DNA of 64,000 nt from Paraburkholderia dinghuensis (GCF_003837865.1 NZ_RQIS01000012.1:85580-149579), one strand, 5' to 3'. Shown: positions 28,071-37,851, counted from the first letter of the stretch. The notes: a model not told the origin generated them from the sequence alone. Program-made: numbers and translations.

Positions 28071-28259
28071 GGCGTGGGGTACCGGTGAGGGCTTCGCGCC
28101 CGGTTCCTGGTGTTGTGGCTTGTGCGGTTCGTGCGGGTTGTCTGGTCTGCGCGCGAAGCATGTCGCGCGGCGTATCGGCTCCGGCCGATTATAACGAGCG
28201 CGGCGCAAACCCTCGCGCACCCACCGTGGCCGCAGCGTAACGCCCGCCCTGCGTCGTCG

Positions 28260-28880
28260 TTACTCTCCTCCCGCCAGTCGCTGCGTGCCGAGCCACGCGC
28301 CGAGCTGGCCCGCGAAGTCGTCGCTTGCCGCCGCGAGCGCGCGCACACCGCCGGCCGCATCCGGCGAAACGGCCGGCGCCCTCGCGACAAACACGCGCTG
28401 CGCGATCACGCTGCCACCCTCGATCAGCGTCGCGCGTGCCGTAAGTACACCGGCGCTTTCGGTCGCGCTGTCGAACACCTGTTCGAACTGTTCGAGTTCG
28501 ACCTTCAGCATCGGCGCGCGCACGGCGTCGGCGCCCGCGAGTACCGTCACGTGCGCGCCGAGCGTCGTCCGCAGGCGCAGCGTGAGCAGGCGGGCGGGCG
28601 ACATCGTCCAGCGGCTGTTCGCGTAGCGCGCCGTGCGCTGCGAATCGCTGCTCAGGCGATAGAGAATGCCGTCGTGGTCGAGCTGCGGCGGTGCGCTGAC
28701 TTCGAGGACCTTGAGGGGCGGCAGCGTGCCGGCGACCGTCGTCGCGGGCGGCGGCCCAAGGTCGTAGCGGATATCGTTGAGCACGGCCGGATTGCCCGCA
28801 CAGGCCGCGACGAGCACGACGGCCAATAACGCCACAAGCACCTTCAACGCGACACGGCAATGAAAGATCGAGCGAGACAT
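28260..28880 (-). CDS. ABC-type transport auxiliary lipoprotein (PqiC-like)
   Basis: A 206-residue lipoprotein with lipobox VAAC (C27), good AGGAG before the ATG at 28880, and the PqiC/DUF330-like pattern: YDLGPP, LEVSAPPQLD, ILYRL, YANSRWTMSPARLLTLRL in part, and a C-terminal ALAAASDDFAGQLGAWL helix. Family members sit in the outer membrane and pair with MCE proteins. Last gene of the lipid-transport cluster, 133 bases after the MCE gene. Confidence 0.85.
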   Translation of the reverse strand: MSRSIFHCRVALKVLVALLAVVLVAACAGNPAVLNDIRYDLGPPPATTVAGTLPPLKVLEVSAPPQLDHDGILYRLSSDSQRTARYANSRWTMSPARLLTLRLRTTLGAHVTVLAGADAVRAPMLKVELEQFEQVFDSATESAGVLTARATLIEGGSVIAQRVFVARAPAVSPDAAGGVRALAAASDDFAGQLGAWLGTQRLAGGE

Positions 28881-29013
28881 TACTGCTCCTTCAGGGTCGT
28901 GCGGCGCCATGGCGCCGCGCTTCATGCATCGAACGTTATTCGGGGGGCTTCGCACACCGGACTCGCGACACCGACGCCTCGCGCGATCTCCACCGTGGCC
29001 ACCGTGCGTTGCG

Positions 29014-29979
29014 TCACTTGCCGCCGCCCGCCGCGGGCCAGGCGAAACCCGCCTCGCCCGGCCCCGGCATGGCCTGCGGCGCACCGCCGAACAGCACGCT
29101 GCGCGGACTCGTGCTGAAGGTGCCCGCCGCGCGATCCACCGAGCGCATCGCCGAGCGCACGTCGTCGGTCAGCGAATCGACGCGCGGCAGCGTGTCAAAG
29201 CCAAGGCGCGCCGAGAGACTCTGAATCGACGCATCCATCGACTGCAGCGCAACACCCGCCTGCGCCGCCGCCGTGCCGGCCTTGTTCAGGTTCGTCTGTA
29301 ACGGGCCATCCGGGCGGTTCATGTTCTGGACCAGCTGGTTCGTCGAGTTCAGCGTGCGCTGGAGGTCGCTCACCGCCGCGGGCAAGCGGCTCGTCGTCGG
29401 TTCAAGCTGTTTTGCGAGCGTGGTCGCGCTGTCGGCGGCCTGCTGCAGGCTCGTGACGGCCGCCATCATCTGCTTGCGATTCTGCTCGGAGAGCAGTGCG
29501 TCGACGTCGACGGCGATGGCGTCGAGCTTGCGCAGGAGCGCGTCGCCGCGCCGCTGCAACTGATCGAGCAGGCCAGGACGCAGCGGCAACTGGGCGACGT
29601 TTGCTTCCGACGTTTGCAGCGGCGTCTCATCTTGACCGGTGTCGTCGAGCTGCACGAACGCGATGCCCGTCACGCCCTGCAGCGCGAGCGTGCCGAAGGT
29701 GGAGCGCGTCATGGGCGCCCGCTTGTCGACGAGGATGCGGATCACGATCTGACCCGGCCGCTTCCTGTCGAACTTGATCGACTCCACCCGGCCGACGTCC
29801 AGACCGCGATAGCGCACCGACGCATCGGGGGACAGGCCCGTCACGTTCGAGCGCGAGATCAGGTCGAAGGGCTCGCGCACGGTGCGGTCGACACTGAAGT
29901 AGAACACCACCAGCCCGATCACGACCAGGAGGCCGATCGTGAACAGGCCGGCCCAGAACGCATGCGGTTTGTTTTCCAT
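29014..29979 (-). CDS. MCE-family (MlaD-like) lipid transport protein
   Basis: A 321-residue protein with one N-terminal membrane segment (FTIGLLVVIGLVVFYFSV), the MCE domain (VTGLSPDASVRYRGLDVGRVESI in part, residues about 40-120), and a long helical C-terminus rich in heptads (about 130-290), as in periplasm-spanning MCE proteins. It should form the substrate conduit of the transporter. It lies 244 bases downstream of the ATPase gene. Confidence 0.9.
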   Translation of the reverse strand: MENKPHAFWAGLFTIGLLVVIGLVVFYFSVDRTVREPFDLISRSNVTGLSPDASVRYRGLDVGRVESIKFDRKRPGQIVIRILVDKRAPMTRSTFGTLALQGVTGIAFVQLDDTGQDETPLQTSEANVAQLPLRPGLLDQLQRRGDALLRKLDAIAVDVDALLSEQNRKQMMAAVTSLQQAADSATTLAKQLEPTTSRLPAAVSDLQRTLNSTNQLVQNMNRPDGPLQTNLNKAGTAAAQAGVALQSMDASIQSLSARLGFDTLPRVDSLTDDVRSAMRSVDRAAGTFSTSPRSVLFGGAPQAMPGPGEAGFAWPAAGGGK

Positions 29980-30223
29980 CGTCAGGTTTCCTCTACGGCG
30001 GCCGATGCGCGATACGACGCACCTCGCTTCATGTTGCCGTGTGTGCAGGTCAGTGCGCGTGCCGGACGGCGCAACGCGTTCTCCGCGCTGCGCGTTGCGT
30101 ACCGCGCGCGGCATTGCGTGGGCGCTCCCGCGCGCGAAGCCTGGCCCGCCTGCACTCGCGGTGCGCTCGCAGCCGCCGCACGCTGCGCGCCGCTTCGTTC
30201 GTTGGGAGGCATCCTGCGCCGCG

Positions 30224-31111
30224 TCATCGTGCGCTGCCCCCGGTCGTGCCGAACGCCGGCGCGAGCGCCGCGCCCGGCAGCTTCGCGCGCCGCTCGGGCG
30301 GCAGCGCCTGCAGCGCGCGCCGTCCGCGCGTGCCGAGAAAATATTCGCGGATGAAAGGATGGTTCACGCCCGCCACCTCCTCCACCGGCGCCGCAACGAG
30401 CACGCGACGCTCGGCGAGGACGGCCACACGCGTCGAAAGCGCGACCATCGCGTCGAGATCGTGCGTGACCAGCACGACCGTCAGCCCAAGCGCGCGATGC
30501 AGCGTGCTGATCAGATCCACGACTTCGTCCGACGATCGCGGGTCGAGCCCCGCCGTCGGTTCGTCGAGAAACAACATTTCGGGCTCCAGCACGATCGCGC
30601 GCGCAAGACCCACGCGCTTGATCATGCCGCCCGATAGCGCCGCCGGCATCTTCGACGCGTGCTTGCAAGGGAGCCCGACCATCTCCAGCTTGAGCATCAC
30701 GATGTCGCGCAGCAGGTCGGCGGGCACCTTGCCCAGTTCGCGCACGGGCTGCGCGACGTTGTCGAACACCGACAACGAGGAAAACAGCGCGCCATGCTGG
30801 AACAGCATGCCCGTGCGAGTGCGAATGAGCCGGATGTCTGCCGGAGCGATCTGCGTGAGGTCCTCGCCGAACAGCCTGATCGCGCCCGACGTCGGTTTTT
30901 CGAGCCCCAGAATGTTCCGCACGAGCGTCGTCTTGCCCGAGCCCGAACCGCCCACGAGCGTCACGATCTCACCGCGCCGGACGTCGAAATCCAGATGCTG
31001 GAGCACGAGATTGCGCCCATAGCGCTTCGTCAGGTTGCGCACCTCGATCACCGGCTCGCCGATGGCGGGCAGCGGCAGATCGCGCACAGCGTCTTTGAGC
31101 GGCGTACTCAC
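30224..31111 (-). CDS. MlaF-like ABC transporter ATPase
   Basis: A 295-residue ATPase with Walker A GGSGSGKTT, signature LSGGMIKRVGLARAI, Walker B LFLDEPTAGLD and switch His in LVTHDLDAM. It powers the MlaE-type permease. The start is GTG at 31109-31111, overlapping the permease stop (TAGTG), so the two are translationally coupled. The C-terminal 40 residues are an Ala/Pro/Arg-rich extension. Confidence 0.92.
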   Translation of the reverse strand: MSTPLKDAVRDLPLPAIGEPVIEVRNLTKRYGRNLVLQHLDFDVRRGEIVTLVGGSGSGKTTLVRNILGLEKPTSGAIRLFGEDLTQIAPADIRLIRTRTGMLFQHGALFSSLSVFDNVAQPVRELGKVPADLLRDIVMLKLEMVGLPCKHASKMPAALSGGMIKRVGLARAIVLEPEMLFLDEPTAGLDPRSSDEVVDLISTLHRALGLTVVLVTHDLDAMVALSTRVAVLAERRVLVAAPVEEVAGVNHPFIREYFLGTRGRRALQALPPERRAKLPGAALAPAFGTTGGSAR

Positions 31112-32286
31112 TAGAACCCCACGTTCTGGAACAGCATCGCGAACACGGCGTCGGCGAGGATGACCATCGTGATCGACGCGACGACCGACGTCGTCGTCCC
31201 CTCGCCGAGACTCTGCGAATTCGCCTTGATGCGAAAGCCGAAGTGGCAGCCGATGATCGCAATGAGCATGCCGAACGCCACGCCCTTGCCGAGGCCGAAC
31301 CACAGGTTCGAGATCGGCACCGCCTCGGGCAGCGAGCGGACGAAATACATCATGCTGATGTCGAGCACCCAGTTCGCCGCGAGCGCGCCGCCGAAGAGCG
31401 AGATGATGTTGGTCCAGATGACGAGGAGCGGCATTGCGATGGCGAGCGCGAGGACGCGCGGCAGAATCAGCCGCAGGCCGTGCGAAATGCCCATGACGCG
31501 CATGGCGTCGAGTTCCTCGGTCACGCGCATCACGCCGATCTGCGCGGTAATCGCAGATCCCGAGCGTCCCGCGACGAGAATCGCCGAGAGCACCGGCCCG
31601 AGTTCGCGGATGATCGCGAGCCCGAGGATATTGACGATGAACTGGTTCGCGCCGAAGAGCCGCAGCTGCTGCGCGGACAGATACGAGAGCACGATGCCGA
31701 TCAGGAACGCGACAAGCGCCGTGATCGGCAGCGCGCGCGCGCCGGCGTTGTAGATGTTCGAGGAGATCTCGATCCAGGGCGTGACCTTGGGCTTGCGCAG
31801 CACCAACAGCAGGTCGAGGACCACGCGGCCGAGCATGCCGATGCCGCCGTACAGGTGATCGAAAAACGAGAAGATCGCGAGTCCGAGCCGCGTGACCGGA
31901 TCGACGCTAACGACCTTCTCCGCCGGCTCGCGCTCCGCGTCGAGCAGCGCGATGCGCTCGAAGATGTCACGCTGGGTGTCGGTTAGCGCGACGAGGTCGG
32001 GCGGCAGCTTGCGCCCCCAGACACGCCAGAGCGCCTGGCCGCCCACGTGGTCCATGCGTTCGACGCGCGAGAGATCCCATTCTCCGACGTGTTCGCTCGC
32101 AAGCGCGCCCAGGCGCAATACGGCCCCGCCCAGCTCCCGGTCGCGCGCAAGCGCGAGCGCCGTCCACTGGCCGGAGAGGCGGACGATCTTTCCGTGGGTA
32201 CCGGCCGAGATATCGAGGCCGGGCGGCGTCTCATGAGTCAAGGGTCGGCGCTCTGACGGCAAAAGGTGAGGAAAGTGACCAGTCAT
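31111..32286 (-). CDS. MlaE-like permease with N-terminal STAS domain
   Basis: A 391-residue protein combining an N-terminal STAS-like domain (about residues 24-115; LSGQWTALALARDRELG, WDLSRVERMDHVGGQALW) with an MlaE permease domain of about five membrane segments (GIVLSYLSAQQLRLFGANQF, RELGPVLSAILVAGRSGSA, EELDAMRVMGISHGLRLILP in part). In E. coli the STAS protein MlaB is separate; here it is fused. Together with the ATPase, MCE protein and lipoprotein it likely moves phospholipids between membranes. Confidence 0.92.
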   Translation of the reverse strand: MTGHFPHLLPSERRPLTHETPPGLDISAGTHGKIVRLSGQWTALALARDRELGGAVLRLGALASEHVGEWDLSRVERMDHVGGQALWRVWGRKLPPDLVALTDTQRDIFERIALLDAEREPAEKVVSVDPVTRLGLAIFSFFDHLYGGIGMLGRVVLDLLLVLRKPKVTPWIEISSNIYNAGARALPITALVAFLIGIVLSYLSAQQLRLFGANQFIVNILGLAIIRELGPVLSAILVAGRSGSAITAQIGVMRVTEELDAMRVMGISHGLRLILPRVLALAIAMPLLVIWTNIISLFGGALAANWVLDISMMYFVRSLPEAVPISNLWFGLGKGVAFGMLIAIIGCHFGFRIKANSQSLGEGTTTSVVASITMVILADAVFAMLFQNVGF

Positions 32287-32510
32287 TGTATCGAACGCAC
32301 CCTGTTTTGGCCCTGCTCACGCGCAGGGTGGGTCGCCAGGTCGATTGAGCACACGAGCAGCGAGCAGGCACAAGCGGTCGCCCTCGCCCGCACGCGTGTG
32401 TGCGTCGACTGCCGGAACGGTTTTATTCCCGCAGCGAGCCGCACCCGCGCACCCTCCTCAAAGCCCCACTCGCCCCACAATCGCCGCGCTTCCACGACGG
32501 CGCCACCTAC

Positions 32511-32524
32511 TACAATAGCGCTCA
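32511..32524 (+). promoter_or_regulatory. birA -10 element; possibly leaderless start
   Basis: TACAAT at 32511-32516 ends seven bases before the ATG of birA, so transcription would begin at or next to the A of the start codon. No ribosome binding site and no clear -35 hexamer are present. Confidence 0.45.
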
Positions 32525-33432
32525 TGAACGCGAAGTCTTCATCCCCCGATACCCCGCCCGCCAGCGACTGGCGCATCGACCGCGACCACGCGGTCACGTT
32601 GTTCGGCCCGGCCGCCCTCGACTGGCCCATTGAGATCGTCGAGGAAACCGGTTCCACCAATGCCGACCTGATGGCGCGCATGAAGGCGCTCCCGCAGCGC
32701 CGCAATGCACTCGCGCGGCCGATCGTGCGTGTCGCCTATCTGCAGACTGCCGGCCGCGGCCGGCGCGGGCGCAGCTGGGTCGCGCAACCCGGCGACGCGC
32801 TCCTGTTCTCGATCGCCTGCGTGCTGCCGCGTCCGATCGACGGCCTCGCGGGCCTGAGCCTCGCGATCGGCTCGGCGCTCGTCGATGGCCTGCGCACGCT
32901 GCCCGTCGCCGCCCCCGGCCAGATCGCGCTCAAGTGGCCAAACGACGTGCTGCTGGAGGGCGACAAGCTGGTCGGCATCCTCATCGAAACCGCGTGGAGC
33001 ACGCCCGACGCAACGGCGGTGGTGATCGGCATCGGCACAAACGTGCGCGGTGCCGACGAACTCGCTGCGAAAATCGACGCGCAGAATGCGGGCGCCGCCG
33101 CGCCGTCCGTGCCCGGCACGACGCCGACCGCGCTCTCGCGCGCGTGGCCGAACGCGAACCTCACCGACACGCTCGCCGCCGAACTCAACGCCCTCGAAGG
33201 GGCGCTGCAGCGTTTTGGTCAATCGGGCTTTGCCGCGTTCCAGGCGCGCTGGAACGCGTGCCACGCGTATGCGGGCCGCGAGGTCGTGCTGTTCGAGCAG
33301 GGCAAGGAAGTGATGCGCGGCATCGCGGTTGGCGTGGACGAGCGCGGCCAGTTGCTCGTCGATACCGCGCAGGGGCGCGAAACCGTCACGACCGGCGACG
33401 TCTCGCTGCGTATCGCGGACGGCCGCGCATGA
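32524..33432 (+). CDS. birA: Biotin-[acetyl-CoA-carboxylase] ligase BirA (no HTH domain)
   Basis: A 302-residue enzyme that joins biotin to the biotin carboxyl carrier protein. Motifs are [24 protein letters not shown] (biotinyl-AMP binding), LKWPNDVLL and KLVGILIET, plus the C-terminal SH3-like domain. The N-terminal winged helix of E. coli BirA is missing, so it cannot be the biotin repressor. It overlaps coaX by four bases (ATGA). Confidence 0.95.
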   Translation: MNAKSSSPDTPPASDWRIDRDHAVTLFGPAALDWPIEIVEETGSTNADLMARMKALPQRRNALARPIVRVAYLQTAGRGRRGRSWVAQPGDALLFSIACVLPRPIDGLAGLSLAIGSALVDGLRTLPVAAPGQIALKWPNDVLLEGDKLVGILIETAWSTPDATAVVIGIGTNVRGADELAAKIDAQNAGAAAPSVPGTTPTALSRAWPNANLTDTLAAELNALEGALQRFGQSGFAAFQARWNACHAYAGREVVLFEQGKEVMRGIAVGVDERGQLLVDTAQGRETVTTGDVSLRIADGRA

Positions 33433-34256
33433 AGCGCGCGCCGGACCGGTCGCCGTTTCTGCTCATCGACGCGGGCAATAGCCGGATCAAATGGGCCGTC
33501 GCCGACGCCGCCGGCGTGCGCACGCACGCAGGTGCGGCGAGCCATGACGGTGTGACGGACGGCGCGCAGGTTCTCGCCGACTGGTCGAATCTGCCCGCGC
33601 CCGCCAGCGCATGGATCTCGAACGTCGCGGGCGAAGCCGTCGCGCGGCGGCTCGACGCGCTCATCGAATCGCGCTGGCCCGGCCTGCCGCGCACCGTGAT
33701 CCGCGCATGCCCGCAGCAGTGCGGCGTGACCAACAGCTACACGACACCCGATGCGCTCGGCAGCGACCGTTGGGCGGGCATGATCGGCGCGCGCGCCGCG
33801 TTCCCGGGCGAGCCGCTCCTGATCGCGACATTCGGCACGGCGACGACACTGGAGGCGCTGCGCGCGGACGGCACGTTCGTCGGCGGCCTGATCGCGCCGG
33901 GCTGGTCGCTGATGATGCGCTCGCTCGGCGAACACACCGCACAGTTACCGGTACTCGATGCGGGCGCGGCACGCGAGCTGACAGGCGTTGCCGGAAACGA
34001 TGACGCAGGCGCTGCAGAACGCGGCCCGCTCTTCGCCACCGACACGAAGCGCTCCATCTCCGCGGGCTGCGCGCTCGCGCAGGCGGCGCTGATCGAGCGT
34101 GCGTGGACGGATCTGAACGATGCCTGGAAGGTGCCGGTGCGGCTCGTGGTGAGCGGCGGAGCAGCCGCCGAAGTGACAACGGCGCTCAAGGTGCCGCATA
34201 CTCGCCACGACGCGCTGGTGCTTGCGGGCCTCGCGCTGATCGCGACGCAATCCTGA
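33429..34256 (+). CDS. coaX: Type III pantothenate kinase CoaX
   Basis: A 275-residue ASKHA-fold kinase catalysing the first step of CoA synthesis. Motifs are [13 protein letters not shown] (phosphate 1), [28 protein letters not shown] in part (Asp catalytic and phosphate 2), [11 protein letters not shown] and VSGGAA (adenosine). Translationally coupled to birA, a typical Burkholderia pairing. Confidence 0.95.
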   Translation: MKRAPDRSPFLLIDAGNSRIKWAVADAAGVRTHAGAASHDGVTDGAQVLADWSNLPAPASAWISNVAGEAVARRLDALIESRWPGLPRTVIRACPQQCGVTNSYTTPDALGSDRWAGMIGARAAFPGEPLLIATFGTATTLEALRADGTFVGGLIAPGWSLMMRSLGEHTAQLPVLDAGAARELTGVAGNDDAGAAERGPLFATDTKRSISAGCALAQAALIERAWTDLNDAWKVPVRLVVSGGAAAEVTTALKVPHTRHDALVLAGLALIATQS

Positions 34257-34374
34257 GCGCCGGTGACGCATGAAAGAAGCGGAAACAAGCGGGAACAAGC
34301 GGGAGCGAGCAGGAACATGCACCGCGCGCGGCCCGCGCCGTGACTAACTAACGATTTCGACGGAGCTTCACACG

Positions 34375-34614
34375 ATGCTGCGCTGGGTGATCCCCCTCCT
34401 GATTCTCGCCAACTCCGCTGCTGCTGCGGCGAACGCCGGCGTATTCGGCCCGACACCCGCTTCGGGCTTGCGCGACAGCGCGCCGCTCACGCGGCAGATC
34501 CATCCGGAACGCCTCACCGTGCGGCCGATCGTGGCGTCCGAATCGGTCGACGTGCCGGTGGTCGGTGGCCCTGTTTCCGACCCTGCCGTGCAGACCGCGC
34601 CGCTCACGCAGTAA
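34375..34614 (+). CDS. Small secreted protein of unknown function
   Basis: A 79-residue protein with a signal-type N-terminus (MLRWVIPLLILANSAAAAANA) and a short mature part with GVFGPTPASGLRDSAPLTRQ, ending SDPAVQTAPLTQ. No family recognised. It lies 118 bases after coaX in the same direction and could be co-transcribed. Confidence 0.65.
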   Translation: MLRWVIPLLILANSAAAAANAGVFGPTPASGLRDSAPLTRQIHPERLTVRPIVASESVDVPVVGGPVSDPAVQTAPLTQ

Positions 34615-34659
34615 AGCAGTCGTACACACGCGGCGCGCCCAGCCGCGCGCTCCCCCCGC

Positions 34660-35145
34660 TTACGCCTCTTCTGCGCGCACCTTCTTGAGCAGCTTCGTCG
34701 TCGAGCGGTCATGCTCGAACGGAATCGCGAGTGCCCGTCCACCCCAGCCGCGCACGAGCGCCGACTCGGGCAGCGCGTCCATGTCGTAATCGCCGCCCTT
34801 CACCAGCACGTCGGGACGGAGCGCCTCGATCAGTTCGACGGGCGTGCGCTCGCCGAAACACACCACCCAGTCCACGCTCTCCAGCGCTGCGAGCAGCGCC
34901 ATGCGGTCGTCTTCCGTGTTGATCGGACGATCGTCGCCCTTGCCGAGCATGCGCACCGACGCGTCGCTGTTCACACCGACGATCAGCGTCGCGCCGAGCG
35001 CCTTCGCGTCAGCGAGATAGGTGACGTGCCCGCGATGCAGGATGTCGAAGACCCCGTTGGTGAAGACCACCGGGCCGGCGAGCGCGGGGCGCAGTTTCGC
35101 GAGTGCCTCGCGGGTCGTGATCTTGCGTTCGAAGGAAGCGGGCAT
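34660..35145 (-). CDS. rfaE2: D-glycero-beta-D-manno-heptose 1-phosphate adenylyltransferase
   Basis: A 161-residue nucleotidyltransferase that activates heptose for the LPS inner core. Motifs are VFTNGVFDILHRGHVTYLADA (nucleotide-binding HxGH) and DVLVKGGDYD. It corresponds to the C-terminal half of E. coli HldE; the kinase half is a separate gene elsewhere. The ATG at 35145 starts MPASFERKI. It converges with the secreted-protein gene. Confidence 0.93.
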   Translation of the reverse strand: MPASFERKITTREALAKLRPALAGPVVFTNGVFDILHRGHVTYLADAKALGATLIVGVNSDASVRMLGKGDDRPINTEDDRMALLAALESVDWVVCFGERTPVELIEALRPDVLVKGGDYDMDALPESALVRGWGGRALAIPFEHDRSTTKLLKKVRAEEA

Positions 35146-35187
35146 CGGATGAGAATCGAAAAGAAGATAGGCCAATAGAAAACGAAA

Positions 35188-35219
35188 ACGGCCCGGTACG
35201 CGCGAGCGCTCCGGGCCGT
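35188..35219 (-). terminator. Terminator of the ferritin-like gene
   Basis: ACGGCCCGG and its complement CCGGGCCGT around a 14-base loop; on the minus strand the stem is followed by TTTTCGTTTTC, 53 bases beyond the stop of the ferritin-like gene. Confidence 0.7.
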
Positions 35220-35271
35220 GGCTGATGCGGGCGACGCGCGTGAAACGCCTGCGCCTCGCGGATCTGCTGCG

Positions 35272-36141
35272 TCAGGCGTGCTGCTGCGTGCCCTGCTCGG
35301 CCTGCAGGCGCAGAACCACTTCCTTGCGATAGCGGTTCAGCTCCTGTGCCGTGGTGAACGTACGCTCGAACAGGATCGACATGTTGTGCAGAATGCGTTC
35401 GACGACCTTCTTTTCCCAACCGTCGTCGAAGCGGATCTGCTCGTCGAGCCAGCGCTCGAGCCATTCCGGATCGGGCAGGCGCGACTGCACGGTGTCGCGC
35501 GGGAACAGCGACTGGTTCACGTGCAGGTTCGTCGGGTGCAGCGGCTTTTCGGTGCGGCGCGCCGAGGCCATCAGCACGCCGATCTTTGCAAACGCCGCAC
35601 GCGCGACGTCGCCGAAGTTCGTGAGCGCCTTCTTCATGTAGCGCAGATACGCGCCGCCATGGCGCGCTTCGTCGCGCGAAATGGTTTCGTAGATGGCCTT
35701 GATGACCGGCTCCGTGTGCCATTCGGCTGCGCGGCGATACCAGTGATTCAGGCGGATTTCACCGCAGAAGTGCAGCATCAGCGTTTCGAGCGGCGGCGCC
35801 GGATCGAACTCGAAGCGCACGGCGTGCAGTTCTTCCTCGGTCGGCACGAGTTCCGGCTTGAAGCGGCGCAGGTACTCCATCAGCACGAGCGCGTGCTTCT
35901 GCTCTTCGAAGAACCACACGCTCATGAACGCGGAGAAGTCGCTGTCGTTGTGGTTATCGCGCAGGAACATCTCGGTGGCCGGCAGCGCGGACCATTCCGT
36001 GATGGCGTTCATCTTGATGGTCCTGGCCTGCTCGTCGGTGAGGAGCGATGCGTCGAACTTGTCCCAGGGAATGTCCTTCTCCATGTCCCATCGGACCGAC
36101 TCGAGCGATTTGTAAAGTTCCGGATAAAGCATCGTGTTCAT
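35272..36141 (-). CDS. Ferritin-like domain protein
   Basis: A 289-residue helical protein with diiron-type ligands: an early Glu in EWSALPATEMFLRD, EEQKH in SVWFFEEQKHALVLMEYL, a further Glu in HFCGEIRLNHWYRRAAEW, and EARH in SRDEARHGGAYLRYM. This ExxH pair pattern is that of ferritin-like, acyl-ACP-desaturase-related proteins. Substrate unknown. The ATG at 36141 (MNTMLYPELYKSL) is chosen; the frame is open upstream without conserved character. Confidence 0.85.
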   Translation of the reverse strand: MNTMLYPELYKSLESVRWDMEKDIPWDKFDASLLTDEQARTIKMNAITEWSALPATEMFLRDNHNDSDFSAFMSVWFFEEQKHALVLMEYLRRFKPELVPTEEELHAVRFEFDPAPPLETLMLHFCGEIRLNHWYRRAAEWHTEPVIKAIYETISRDEARHGGAYLRYMKKALTNFGDVARAAFAKIGVLMASARRTEKPLHPTNLHVNQSLFPRDTVQSRLPDPEWLERWLDEQIRFDDGWEKKVVERILHNMSILFERTFTTAQELNRYRKEVVLRLQAEQGTQQHA

Positions 36142-36590
36142 AGTTCCGCCCCAGATCTGCGCATGACGTGCGCATGACGATTTCATAGCGTGCCGCGTGC
36201 CCGCGGGACAACGCGGCGCGCAGGCGAAAAGCATTTAATTTTACGCGGTAATCGCGGTAATCGGCCGCCCAGACGCGTGCAGCATGCAGTCTCCCGCCTG
36301 CCGCACGACAATCCTCGGTACCCGAATGAAAGACGGCCTGGCAGGCCGTGGTGGAATCCGTGCCTCAGTCCGGGCTGCCGATGTGTCCGCCGGGCATAGC
36401 CCTTACCGCTGGTCCCTCGCGTCGTCCTGCGGGCCATCGCCCACTGCGACCTATTGCCGCAACGCTGCCGTCCGCCGCCTCGCGAACACCCGGCTCCCTA
36501 CCTGAAAAAGCGCCGAAGTGGGTGAAACCGGGTCAAACAGCGTCAAAAAAACCGCGATAAAACATTACGGAATGATAGCACGGCGGTCTT
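36142..36590. other. Gene-free region with short duplications and a palindrome
   Basis: About 450 bases. It contains a tandem TGCGCATGACG pair near 36158-36179, a tandem CGCGGTAAT pair near 36244-36262, and a perfect 17-base palindrome ACGGCCTG-G-CAGGCCGT at 36333-36349. No gene was supported. The ferritin-like gene's promoter should lie in the left part. Confidence 0.5.
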
Positions 36591-37796
36591 TCAGCCCCGG
36601 CGCGCCTCGGGATGGGCTTCCGGAGCGCCGGTCGACGACTGGAGCCAGATCAAAAGCAGGTCGCGTTGTGCCAGCGTGTCCCGATAGCCGAGTTCGATCA
36701 GTTCGCGCGTGAACGTCTGCTCGAACAGCAGATAACTCGCGAACGCCGCCCCCGATGCGCGATTGCCGCCAACCGCGCCAAGCAGCATGCGCACCGACGC
36801 GGGCAAGCGCAGCAGATGTCGTGCGGCGATCAGTTCGATACGCTCGCTGGGCGCGATGGCGAGCACGTCGACGTGACGCCAGCCGCTTTCGGGCTCCACC
36901 GCGTGCGGCAACTGCAGCACCACGCGGTTGATGTGATCGAGGCGCTCCATATCGGCGCCGAGCGAATCGAGGAACACGCTCGCGAGCACCTGCTGGCCGA
37001 TCTGCGCGAGCGTCGGATAGACGTCGATGTCGGGGCAAGCGGCCGGCACCTCGGGCGTCGGCACAGCGGCGCCGATCACGACGATGCGCTGCGCGCCGAA
37101 GTGGATGGCGGGACTGAGCGGCGCGATCTGGCGGATCGAGCCGTCGCCGAAATATTCGTGATGGCCGTCGAGTTCGAGGCGCACCGCAGGAAACACATAC
37201 GGAATCGACGCCGACGCGAGCAGATGCGCGGGCGTGAGCGCCACCATGCGCGCCGTGCGCTGCGCGCGGCGCCAGGCGTGGATGGGTTCGCTCGCCTGAT
37301 AAAAGGTGAGATGCCGTCCCGACGAATAGCTGAGCGCCGTGACGGCAAGCGCATGGAGACGCCGCTCGTCGAGCATCTGCTCGATGCGGTGAAAGCTCAG
37401 TGTGCGCGCGATCAGGTGTTCGAGCGGGGTGTTGTCCAGCAGCGTGCGCGGCATGCGGCGCGCCATGAGGCCGAACGTGGCCCAGCCGAACGCGAGCGCC
37501 CCGAGCCAGCGCGCGCCCGCCGCCGCGATGCCGGGCCAGTCGGTGCGATAAACCTGATCGGGTGTGATGTTCGACCAGACGTCGACGAGGCGTGCCGCGC
37601 CCTGCGCGAAATGGTCGGCGTGACTGGCGATCGACGTGGCGTTGATCGCGCCCGCAGACGTGCCGCAGACGATCGTGAACGGCATCGCGCGGCGTGCGGG
37701 GTCGGCCGCTTCCGCCAGCTCGGCGAGTGCGCGCAACGCGCCGGCCTGGTATGCCGCGCGTGCGCCACCGCCCATCATCACGAGCGCAAGCCGCAT
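36591..37796 (-). CDS. Patatin-like phospholipase
   Basis: A 401-residue hydrolase with the patatin oxyanion hole MGGGARAAYQAG at the N-terminus, the nucleophile GTSAG (GXSXG), and the catalytic Asp in FGDGSIRQ (DG dyad). No signal peptide. It should cleave acyl ester bonds in lipids. The start at 37796 places MRLALVMMGGG at the N-terminus as in the family. It follows phaM by 55 bases, so a role in PHB-granule or membrane lipid turnover is conceivable. Confidence 0.88.
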   Translation of the reverse strand: MRLALVMMGGGARAAYQAGALRALAELAEAADPARRAMPFTIVCGTSAGAINATSIASHADHFAQGAARLVDVWSNITPDQVYRTDWPGIAAAGARWLGALAFGWATFGLMARRMPRTLLDNTPLEHLIARTLSFHRIEQMLDERRLHALAVTALSYSSGRHLTFYQASEPIHAWRRAQRTARMVALTPAHLLASASIPYVFPAVRLELDGHHEYFGDGSIRQIAPLSPAIHFGAQRIVVIGAAVPTPEVPAACPDIDVYPTLAQIGQQVLASVFLDSLGADMERLDHINRVVLQLPHAVEPESGWRHVDVLAIAPSERIELIAARHLLRLPASVRMLLGAVGGNRASGAAFASYLLFEQTFTRELIELGYRDTLAQRDLLLIWLQSSTGAPEAHPEARRG

Positions 37797-37851
37797 GATG
37801 CCGACGCTCCCCGTATGCGCTCTCGCGCCGTTCAGGCCTGCCCCGCGCCCC

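Noticed and set aside
32266-32523. N-terminal extension of birA upstream of 32524
   Set aside because: The extra 86 codons show no winged-helix pattern, and a -10 element lies inside them directly before the ATG at 32524.
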